Source of the DNA: Bacteroidota bacterium
Lineage (GTDB): Bacteria > Bacteroidota > Ignavibacteria > Ignavibacteriales > Melioribacteraceae
NCBI GenBank assembly: GCA_018818065.1
Contig: JAHISV010000011.1
Coordinates: forward strand, 248,001 to 312,000
Reading direction: 5' to 3'
Length of the DNA stretch: 64,000 bases
In this document: positions 18,823 through 28,800 of the stretch, one piece after another
Position numbering within the stretch: position 1 is the first letter of the stretch
How the letters are laid out: each line of letters opens with the position of its first letter
Notes under the pieces: generated by a model
Databases searched by the model: none
What the model saw: the letters and a program-made list of their open reading frames with translations, nothing else
Told to the model about the DNA's origin: nothing
Position numbers and translations under genes: made by a program

Positions 18823-19014
18823 AATTTATTCTGCAATAATTAATTAGTAATTCACTGAGTTAGAATTGAGTGCATTCATTTCCAATATTCCATGTCAGCT
18901 AAATATTGTTAATAATTAATAAAATGAATTATTTTAGTAAATATTTCCATGAATCAAGATCTAATAAAAATTAGAATTTATGAATTCGCTTTCCCCAAGA
19001 GCTTTAGTATTTAT

Positions 19015-19040
19015 AAAAAACCCCCAGTATAATTGGGGGC
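19015..19040 (-). terminator. Rho-independent terminator of the upstream AGCS gene
   Basis: On the minus strand CCCCCA and TGGGGG flank a seven-base loop and are followed by TTTTTT. It lies seven bases past the stop of the AGCS gene at 19047. Confidence 0.88.
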
Positions 19041-19046
19041 TAATTT

Positions 19047-20756
19047 TTATTCTGGAATTTTTACTTCCGGATGTTCTGCCTTAAAGTCAATCCAATAATC
19101 CTTAATCGTAGATTTGATTTCCTTTCTTAGGATTAACAAACCGATAAGGTTGGGGATAGTCATAAATGCAATTGTAATTCCTGAGAGTGTCCAGATAATT
19201 GTCGTGTCAGTGAAAGCTGCCAGGAAGAAACCAACTATGTAAACAATTCTATAATATATAACTGCCTTTGTACCAAAGAGGTATGTTGTAGCTCTATCAC
19301 CGTAATAAGACCAGGAAATAACTGTGGAGAAAGCGAACAGTAATAAGCCAATAGCTACAATATATTTACCGCCTTCGCCGAAGTAACTTTTTGTAAAAGC
19401 TACGGTTGTTAATGGTGCACTATGAAGAAGTGATTTACCAGTAAAAGTAATTCCCTTTGTCTGGTCAACATCTCCGGTAGCTACGTGCAGCGAACCAGTA
19501 TAAGGAACGGCATCTTTTGTTAATTTTACAGATTCTGCAACTGATCTTGAATGGAATATTGTTACAGCATCTGTAATCTGACCATTTACTACATTCAGGT
19601 TGCCATCAAAAAAGGCTACTTCATTATCACCAATTAAATAATCCCACAATTTCTCTTTATCTTCAACTGATTGATCACTGTAAAGTCCGGTTAAAACTTT
19701 CATTTCAGCGTATTGAAATTCATTTTCCAACTTATCTTTCCAAACACCTGATGAAAGTAATACGAGTCCTGTTAGTGAGCAAATAAGAATTGTATCAATA
19801 AATGGTTCAAGAATTGCTACTAAACCTTCTGAGACAGGCTCATGAGCACGCGCAGCAGCATGTGCTATTGGAGCAGAACCCTGTCCGGCTTCATTTGAGA
19901 ATAATCCTCTGTTTACACCTCGGTTAAAAGCAAAGGCAAAAGTTGCACCTAGGAAACCACCAGCCGCGGCAGTACCGGAGAATACATCCCCAATAATTGA
20001 AGAAATGGAAGGAAGAATATTTTCAAAATTGTAAAATATTACAGCAAGTGCACCAATAAAATATATTATCGCCATGGCGGGAACCAACTTCTCGGTAACT
20101 TTAGCAATTCTTTTAATCCCGCCAATAATCACAAAACCAAGGATAACTGCCAGGATACCACCCGTTACCATTTTACCAATACCGAACGTTGAAAAAACGG
20201 CATTTGCTATACTATTTACCTGAGGCAGGTTTCCAGTTCCGAATGAGGATAAAACTGTTGCTACGGCAAAAAAAGCACCGAGCCATTTACCGGTATTGAT
20301 AACTTTACCGCTGGAGAGTTTTATATTCAGCCTTTTTTTCATAAAATACATCGGACCGCCAGCCATGGTGCCATCTTCAGTAACGTCCCGGTATTTATGT
20401 GATAATGTAACCTCAATAAATTTTGTGGTCATACCAAGCATTGCTGTAACTAACATCCAGAATAAAGCTGCCGGACCACCCAGGTGAATGGCAAAGGCAA
20501 CGCCTGCAATATTCCCGGTTCCAACAGTTCCGGAAAGTGCAGTTGTTAAAGCTTGAAAGTGAGAAGTGTCACCCTGATCACCAGCTTTGTCAAATTTCCC
20601 CTGTACAACTTTTATTGCATGTCGGAAATATCTAATTTGTGGAAACTTTAAGTAAAGAGTAAAAAAGAATCCTGTACCGAGTAATAAAAAAACAAACCAT
20701 TCTGAGCCACCAATATTTGAATCAATTATTTGTAAAAATTCATTGAGTTCCTGCAT
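19047..20756 (-). CDS. AGCS family sodium:amino-acid symporter with an enlarged loop
   Basis: 569 residues. It shares the AGCS motifs [40 protein letters not shown] and [20 protein letters not shown]. Between the segment ending [12 protein letters not shown] and the one starting [12 protein letters not shown] it has about 100 polar residues, whereas the neighbouring AGCS protein has about 22 there. This adds an extra-membrane domain of about 80 residues. The substrate is probably alanine, glycine or another small amino acid. It is 40-odd bases downstream of the NSS gene, likely the same transcript, and ends at a strong terminator. Confidence 0.92.
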   Translation of the reverse strand: MQELNEFLQIIDSNIGGSEWFVFLLLGTGFFFTLYLKFPQIRYFRHAIKVVQGKFDKAGDQGDTSHFQALTTALSGTVGTGNIAGVAFAIHLGGPAALFWMLVTAMLGMTTKFIEVTLSHKYRDVTEDGTMAGGPMYFMKKRLNIKLSSGKVINTGKWLGAFFAVATVLSSFGTGNLPQVNSIANAVFSTFGIGKMVTGGILAVILGFVIIGGIKRIAKVTEKLVPAMAIIYFIGALAVIFYNFENILPSISSIIGDVFSGTAAAGGFLGATFAFAFNRGVNRGLFSNEAGQGSAPIAHAAARAHEPVSEGLVAILEPFIDTILICSLTGLVLLSSGVWKDKLENEFQYAEMKVLTGLYSDQSVEDKEKLWDYLIGDNEVAFFDGNLNVVNGQITDAVTIFHSRSVAESVKLTKDAVPYTGSLHVATGDVDQTKGITFTGKSLLHSAPLTTVAFTKSYFGEGGKYIVAIGLLLFAFSTVISWSYYGDRATTYLFGTKAVIYYRIVYIVGFFLAAFTDTTIIWTLSGITIAFMTIPNLIGLLILRKEIKSTIKDYWIDFKAEHPEVKIPE

Positions 20757-20802
20757 AGTCGATTTTTCCCGAAATTTTCTTATAAATTCATTGGTAGTTC
20801 AG

Positions 20803-22197
20803 TTAGTTAAATAGATCTAATATCAGCCCAAGCACACCTATTGAGTGTAAGAATACAATTGAGATAAGAACAGGTGCAAAATATTTAATAAACATTTTCC
20901 AGGCATTTATAATAAAAGGGGATTCATCGAATACTTTTTCGGCACCCTTTTTAAGCTCTACTAAAACCTTATCAAAACCCCAAACCCATGCGACGAATAT
21001 CGAAATGAGTAACCCACCCAACGGAAGTAAAATATTTGAGGCGACAAAATCGGCTGTATCAAAAAAAGTTAATCCAAATAGTTTTACGTCTGCAAGAATA
21101 TTAAATGATAGTGCACTTGGCACTCCAATTAAAAAGGCAAAGAATCCCATTACCAAAACTGCCCTATGTCTTTTCCATTTCTTTTCATCTACAAAATAGG
21201 AGATTACTACCTCAAGTAAGGAGATTGCTGAAGTCAGGGCAGCAATTGTAAGCAGTAAAAAGAAGAGAATGGAGAAGATGAAACCGCCAGGGACTTTAGT
21301 AAATACTACCGGAAGTGTCTGAAAAATTAAGCCCGGTCCCGCGGCGGGGTTCTGACCGGTTGCGAAAACTGAGGTAAAGATTGCAATCCCGGCAATAAGT
21401 GCAATTAAAGTATCAAGGAATACAATCCATACAGATGAGCTAAGTATATTATCTTTTGAAGACATATAACTACCGTAGGTCATCATTGCACCCATACCAA
21501 GGCTTAAGGTAAAAAATGCATGTCCCAAGGCAACAAGAACTGATTGCCCTGTAAGTTTGTCCCATTCAGGATTAAAAAGAAATGCTAAACCTTCCTCCGC
21601 ACCACTAAGAGTCATTCCTCTTATCATCAATATTAGAAGAATTACTATGAGAATTGGCATCATTATTTTACTACCTCGTTCAATACCTTTTTGTACTCCG
21701 GCGTATACGATCCCCATGGTTAAAGCCATAAAAAGCATCATAAACCCGACATTCCAGTAAACATTTGAGGTAAGCGAATTAAAATAAACTTCAGAGGTAA
21801 GAGTTTCATCAAAATTAAAGAAAGATCCTCGTATTGATTCGATTATGTAACCAGTAGACCAGCCAGCAACTACGGCGTAAAAGGAGAGAATGACAAAACC
21901 GGCTATAACTCCCATTCCGCCAACTGATGCCCAAATTTTAGATTTACTTAGTGCCCTGAATGCTCCAACGGGATTTCTCTGCGTTGTTCTTCCTAAAAGT
22001 ACTTCTCCGACAACGACAGGCAAACCAATTATAGCAATACAGATAAGATAAACAAAGATAAAAGCGGCCCCGCCATTCTCTCCGGCGATATAGGGAAATT
22101 TCCAAATATTTCCCAGTCCGATGGCTGATCCTGATGCAGCAAGAACAAAACCAATTTTAGAGCCCCATTGCTCCCTTGCGTTTGAATTTTGAATCAT
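20803..22197 (-). CDS. neurotransmitter:sodium symporter (NSS) family transporter
   Basis: 464 residues from the ATG at 22197, preceded by GGGGGA; an in-frame TTG at 22221 would add eight residues. The N-terminus has REQWGSKIGFVLAASGSAIG and LGNIWKFPYIAGENGGAAF, the defining NSS signature (LeuT-like Na+ and substrate site). About 12 hydrophobic segments are visible. It would import an amino acid with Na+. First gene of a minus-strand run of three Na+ symporters, divergent from the giant-protein cluster. Confidence 0.93.
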   Translation of the reverse strand: MIQNSNAREQWGSKIGFVLAASGSAIGLGNIWKFPYIAGENGGAAFIFVYLICIAIIGLPVVVGEVLLGRTTQRNPVGAFRALSKSKIWASVGGMGVIAGFVILSFYAVVAGWSTGYIIESIRGSFFNFDETLTSEVYFNSLTSNVYWNVGFMMLFMALTMGIVYAGVQKGIERGSKIMMPILIVILLILMIRGMTLSGAEEGLAFLFNPEWDKLTGQSVLVALGHAFFTLSLGMGAMMTYGSYMSSKDNILSSSVWIVFLDTLIALIAGIAIFTSVFATGQNPAAGPGLIFQTLPVVFTKVPGGFIFSILFFLLLTIAALTSAISLLEVVISYFVDEKKWKRHRAVLVMGFFAFLIGVPSALSFNILADVKLFGLTFFDTADFVASNILLPLGGLLISIFVAWVWGFDKVLVELKKGAEKVFDESPFIINAWKMFIKYFAPVLISIVFLHSIGVLGLILDLFN

Positions 22198-22324
22198 GGA
22201 ATGATTTCCCCCGATTTTCAAGGATTATAAGAAAAACTAATATCTTAGAATATTTTTAGAAATTCAATAAAAATAATGATTCCAATAAGTTTTACATAAA
22301 TGGACAAGATATCCATAAATGTTC

Positions 22325-22353
22325 TTGACAAATCATATATATTGTCTTATTAT
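22325..22353 (+). promoter_or_regulatory. promoter of giant-protein unit A (genes 1-3)
   Basis: TTGACA (22325-22330), exactly 17 bases, then TATTAT (22348-22353). This is the best promoter match in the gap 22198-22803 and reads toward the first giant gene, giving an untranslated leader of about 440 bases. Similar TTGACA-17-TATNTT sites precede giant genes 4 and 5. Confidence 0.65.
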
Positions 22354-22524
22354 ACGTTTGCAAGAATGCTAATTACTGAATTGAGACGGTTTTTAGTTAA
22401 AAGGAAAGGGCAAGAAATTGCATGAACGACAAATCGACTATTAAAATGAATCATTCACGAGAGTGTTGAATTGATGTTTTTAATCTAACAATAAATTATG
22501 AAGCAAATTAGAACTACTTATTTA

Positions 22525-22647
22525 GCCAGCCGGTGTTCAATTTGTAAATTTGAAATGATGCAATATTTCAATGGGGAAATGAAAGCTAGTAAACTACCAG
22601 TTATATGGGTGGTTGGATTACTTTTTTATTTCAAATTTACAAATTGA
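22525..22647 (+). repeat. leader element: GCCAGCC motif plus long inverted repeat
   Basis: GCCAGCC (22525-22531) is followed by a perfect 20-bp inverted repeat with arms 22537-22556 and 22628-22647. The 71-base loop contains a smaller hairpin (AACTACC / GGTGGTT). In the transcript this would make a long stem-loop about 160 bases upstream of giant gene 1. GCCAGCC recurs at the 5' ends of the leaders of giant genes 4 and 5. An open frame for a 22-residue hydrophobic peptide (22579-22647) lies in the loop and right arm, without a convincing ribosome site. Nothing else was recognised in 22198-22803. Confidence 0.6.
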
Positions 22648-22803
22648 TAAAAATTACAAAAATAGTTTAACGTTTAGAATTAGTGAATTCATTATGATTT
22701 CGCTTTTGCTTATAAAAAAAGAATTATTGAAAAATTGGATAACATATCCGAAAGTATTGTATAACTTTGTTATTAAAAAGGAAATTTTTCTTTGGAGGAT
22801 TAC

Positions 22804-25800
22804 ATGACGTTTGTTTACAATTTTATAAATAAAATATTTGTACTCACATTATTTCTTCTGTTGACGGCTGGAATTGTTTTGGGGCAGATTAATATCACTC
22901 AGGCTTTAATAGATGGTGCCACTAACGGTCCTGCTGGTGCTCTTACAATGACAGACGGTAATGATTATATTCTTACTGAAAACGTAGCTTTAACCGGAGA
23001 CTGGACAAATAATCTGAGTGCGAATTCTTTTACTCATGGTGGATTTACTGTGACATTTAGCGGTTCATCAGATCAGGACATTCTTGGTACCAATACTACA
23101 ACGTTTTCTGGTGTTACTATTAATAATTCAACCATGATAGAAGATCTTTCCGATGAGATCATAACCGGTACACTCACAGTAGCTAATTCAGAAGGTACTA
23201 CTGGCATATATATAAGTAATCAGACGATCGGAGCTGTTATTGTCTCTGGTGGATTATTGAGAACTGGTGCTGGTTCAGGTACATATATTGGTGATGTTAC
23301 TATTTCTGGTGGTACCTTATCTACTCTTGGCGATTTACGAGTAACTGGTAATTGGACGAAAACAAGCGGTACTTTCACTCATAATAGTAAAAGTACTTCT
23401 TTTCGTGGGGCAGGTGGTACTCAGACAATTTCCGGTTCTACGACATTCTACGATCTTAATTCCTGGAATACAGGTGGAGTAATTGATGCTACAGGTGCAA
23501 CAGTAGTCGTTGCTAATCGATTACATGTTATTATAGGAAAATTTATTGGTGCACCGGATGTTAACGGCGATTTAACAATAGATGTTGGTTCAGAGTTTGA
23601 GGCAAGTGGAAACTTCACACTCGCTGGTGAATTTGAAAATAATGACACTTTCGATGCAACGACAAATAGTGCAAAAATAACTTTTGATGGAAGCAGTAAT
23701 CAGTTTATTTCCGGGACGACGACCTTTTATGATGTTGAGCTGAATAATTCAACTACGACACCTAATTTTAGCAGTCATACAATTGAAGGAACATTAACCG
23801 TAATTGCGGGAAGTGCAACTGTACCAACATCACTAGGCGGATTAAGTATCGCTGGTGGAACTGTGGTGCTATCAGGCAATACCAGTATCAGTGGTGATTT
23901 CAATCATTCTAGTGGTACATTTACTCAGGGTGGTTTTCTGGTTACAATGAATGGTACTGCCGCTCAATCGATGACTGGTGCACTCAGCTTTTCAAATTTA
24001 ACAATTAACAATACTCATGTCAGTGCCCTTGTAGACGCATCCGGTGCCTCATCATTGGCAGTTTCTGGCACTCTGACAATAACTGATGGAAATTTTAAAA
24101 GCGCCTCTGATTATACCAATGTTACAATTGCTGCAGCTGGAACTCTGACCTTAAGTGGTGACATTACAGTTAGCGGCGATTGGTCTAATAGTGGGACATT
24201 ATCAGGGAATTACGAAGTGCAATTTGACGGGACTGACACGCAGAATATTACCGGTACAACGACATTCTATAATCTTGAGATTAACAATAGTCATATCAGT
24301 AATAAGGTTGTGGCATCAAGTGCTACAGTAATTGTTTCTAATAATTTTGTGATCACTGATGGTATCTTTTCAGGTGCCCCGGATTTATTAAACAGTACGA
24401 TCAGTAGTTCAGCAGGAACACTTGAACTGACAGGTAATATAAAAGTTAGTGGAAACTGGTCTAATACCAGCGGTAATCTAACTGGCAACTATGAAGTTGA
24501 ATTTGATGGCGCCAGTTCTACAATTACTGGTGCGACCACTTTTTATAATCTGAAAATTAATAATGCGTCAAACACAATTAATATTTCAACGCATTCAGTA
24601 ACTAATTTATTGACCTTGACCGCAGGTAGTGTAACAGGTGGGACAAGTTATAAGAATGTGACTCTTAACGGTGGTACTTTTATCTTAAGTGGAAATACTG
24701 CATTAAGTGGCAATTGGATAAAAAGCAGTGGTACATTCACTCCCGGAAGTAATGAAGTCGAATTTACCGGAGCCAGTTCAACAATAACCGGGGCTACAAG
24801 TTTTTATGATTTAGAAATAAATAACGCATCCAATACAATAAATATATCAGCCCACACTGTAACAAATTTACTAACTATAACTGCCGGTAGTGTAACAGGT
24901 GGAACAAGTTATAAAAATGTAACGCTTAATGGCGGTACTTTTATATTGAGTGGAAATACCACATTGACAGGTAGTTGGACAAACAGTAGTGGTACTTTCA
25001 CACCCGGAAGTTATGAAGTTGAATTTACCGGTGCTGGCTCAACAATTACCGGAGCCACAACATTTTATAGTCTGGATATTAATAATGCATCAAATACAAT
25101 TAATATCTCTGCTCATTCGGTCTCCAATACACTAACTGTGACAGCCGGAAGCGTAACTGGTGGCACTGATTATGTAAATCTTAATATTGCAGGAGGTACA
25201 TTTGTTCTTAGTGGTAATACAACGATTAGTGGAAACTGGGTTAGAACAGGAGGTTCTTTTACGCCTGGTTCGAATAAAGTTACCTTTGACGGTAGTAGCA
25301 CACAAAATATTACCGGAACAAATTCATTTTATGATTTAACTATAGCTAACACGCATGTAAGCAACAAAGTTAATGCCTCAACCGGCTCAATAACAGTGAC
25401 TAACGATCTTGCAGTTACAGATGGTATTTTCTTAAGTGCTTCTGATTATACTAACGTAACAATATCTGTCGGTGCAACATTAGAATTAAGCGGTAATATT
25501 ACCGTAAGCGGTAGCTGGACAAACAACGGTACATTTACCTCTGGAAGTAATGCGGTTACATTTGATGGCTCATCAGATCAGAACCTATTAGGAGCAACAA
25601 CATTTTACCAATTGGTAATAAATAACCCTGCAATGACAGAAAATTTATCTGCGCACACCATTAGTAATAAACTAACCGTAACAACAAGCGAAGGAACCAC
25701 TGGAATTTTAACAGGTAGTGGAACCATTCCTACGGTACAGATTATCGCAGGAAAAGTAATTTTAGGATCTGGGAACATCACAACATTATTAGATATAGAT

Positions 25801-28800
25801 GGTGGTACAGTAACATTAGGTACAGGCACCATAGCTTCGTTGGATATTGATGGTGGAACAACCACTTCTCATGCAACATCAGGCGATTTTGGAATAGTAG
25901 ATATTGCTACAGGTAGCTTAACTCTTGGCGGACCTGTTGCAATTAGCGGTAGTTTTACTAATGCCTCTGATGCTACAACTTTTATACATAATGACAAAAC
26001 TATAACATTTGATGGAGCAACTACTGTAACCGGCCCTTCTACATTTAGCGGAGTAACAATAACCGGAACTCTGACTCTGGCTAACGCAATTGTTGTTAAA
26101 GGTGACTGGACGAATTCAACAGGAACATTCACTCACGGAAGCCAAAATGTAACCTTCAGTGGTTCAGCGGCACAGGCATTAACTGGCGGAACAAATACAT
26201 TTTATAATTTGACCATTACCAGTGGTGATGTTGTTACATCATCAGGAACACTTACAGTAACAACTAATTTGTCGGTTACAACAGGTACTTTTGTCAGTGC
26301 TTCAGATTATAATAATGTAACTCTTGCAAGTGGAACCACTTTGCAATTAGCAGGAAATATTACTGTTAGTGGAACATGGACGAATAATGGTGGTTCATTG
26401 ACTGGAAGCTTTGCAGTTGAATTTGATGGTGCCGCATCGCAGTCAATCGGCGGTACGGGATCAACAACATTTTACAACCTAACTCTAAACAACTCCAATG
26501 GAGCAGTTTTAGGTATTGGTCAGAGAGTTAACAACACATTAACTCTTACTAGTGGTATAATTACTCTTGGCAACTTTGATCTTACATTTGGCGATGCCGC
26601 AACCGCGGTTGCCGGAACTTTAAGTGCTACCAAAATGATAGCCGTTACTGGCACAGGTAGTGTAATAAAAGAATTCACCGGTGCTGATCCGGCATTGTTC
26701 TTATTTCCAATAGGTGAGACAAGCGGCACAACAGAATATTCTCCATTTTCTGTAGATCTCTCCGGTGTAACTTATGGCGGGACAGGACTTGTTGCGGTTA
26801 ACGTAACAGATGCCGCGCATGGCGATGTTACCGGCGCTGATTTTCTTACCCGATACTGGAGTGTTACACAATCGAATCTAACCAGCTTTAGCGCTGCTAT
26901 TGTTGGTACATACCTGACAGCTGATATAACAGGAACAGAAGCCAGTATTTTTGGATTAAAAAGAGATGGTGGATCGAGCTGGACAAACCTTGGACTCGTA
27001 AATGCGGGTGCGAATACTATTAACGGATCTGGTTTAACAAGCTTTTCTGACTTCACAGGCGGCGGCGTTGGTGTAACAGTAACTGCCCCAAATGGTGGAC
27101 AAAGATTTCTTGTTAATAGGGTTGAAAATATAACCTGGACTTTTTACAATGTTACTAATGTGCAAATAGATTATTCAACAAATAATGGCGGTGCCTGGAC
27201 ACCAGTTATTGCAAGCACGTCTGCTGCTGCCGGGACTTATGCCTGGACTATCCCTGCAACATTAACTACGCAAGCGCTTGTTCGTGTTTCTGACGCAACT
27301 AATGCAGCCGTAGTTAATGATGTAAGCAATGCGGTTTTTACAATCGCTGATATAACTGTTACTACTCCAAATGGAGCCGAATTCTGGGAAGTAGCTTCCT
27401 CTCATGATATTGAATGGGATCAATCTGATCTTGTCACTGAAGTGCAGATAGAATATTCAACTAATACTGGTGGTTCATGGATTGTTGTTGATCCGAGCGA
27501 AGTTTCAGCAGGGACTTCAGATACATTCTCATGGACTATTCCTAATACTCCAACTGCAACTGCTCTAGTAAGAGTAACAGCACTTACTGGTGGAACTGGG
27601 TCTGATGTAAGTGATGCTGTATTCATAATCCCGGGTGTCGTAGTAGTAGCGCCAAATGGTGGTGAAGCATGGGTTTCAGGAACGAGTGAAGATATTACTT
27701 ATACGACTCCTGGCTATACAATTGGAACGGAACAGGTTACAATAACTTATTCTACAGATAATGGTGGTTCCTGGATGCCTTTAGCTACACCAGTTACAGG
27801 CGGAACATATTCCTGGACTGTTTCTGACGAGCATACATATAATGCCCTGGTAGAAATTAAAAGAGTTGCAGGTACTTCAACTGATACCAGTAATGCTGTA
27901 TTCACTATAGTGCCTCCACCTCCACCTTATGGTTCTCCATCAGCAAATGAGGTTGCAGTAACTATCGAGCCAACGTTGACTTGGTCAGCAGTAACAAATG
28001 CAGTTACTTATGAGATGCAGGTTTATTCAACAGCTACACCTAGTGAAACCGTTATTGATACAACTGGCTTGCTTCCTGCAAATCCACTCGAAATTGACTT
28101 TGAACAACTATCATGGATGGGCGGGCAAAATTATTATACACGTATGAAAAATCTTACAGGATACTTATGGAGAATGAGGACGATTGGACTTAATTCAGTT
28201 GTTGGTAATTGGTCTTCTCCAAGAAAATTTACAACGATTCAGGGCGTTACACCAACACTAACGTATCCATTAACAGGTTCAATTCTTAGTACTCCGGTAG
28301 TTCAATATTACTGGAATGTAACTATCCCTTATAATAACCTGGTATTTGAGTTATTCTCTAATACAACCGGGGATTTTACACCAATATCCGGAGAGTCACC
28401 TCTTCTTATTAACGGAGAGTTAAATACTTCCGGAAGTGGTTATTCCCCAGGGACTCTGCATTATTGGATGGTGCGTACCAAAACTCACGCTGGACAAACA
28501 TCAAGTTATTCTGCAGTGGAAAGCTTTATAACAAATGGTTTATTATCACCAATTACACTGCTTTATCCATACGATGGTATTGAGACGTTTAACAACATGC
28601 CATACGTGTATTGGCTTAATTATTTATATAGTCCTCTTGTAAAATATCAGGTAAGATATTCAAAGAATAACAGCCTGGATATTAATGATGCCCTTGATAC
28701 GGATTTTACTGATTTACCCTTAACTTTTAACTCTTATGCACAACTCGAAGATCTTGATGATGGAGCGACATACTACTGGCAGGTTGCAGTAACTAATGAC

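Noticed and set aside
22613-22807. A 64-residue ORF before giant gene 1
   Set aside because: No ribosome site, very AT-rich composition, overlaps the ribosome site and start of the giant gene, no recognisable features.
24511-25293. CRISPR-like or slippage-type repeat array
   Set aside because: The period is 261 bases, in frame, and the repeats differ at synonymous sites; they are protein-domain repeats.
25605-27626. Several minus-strand ORFs rich in Pro/Val inside giant gene 1
   Set aside because: They arise from reverse reading of Thr/Gly/Asn-rich repeats and have no start signals or recognisable domains.
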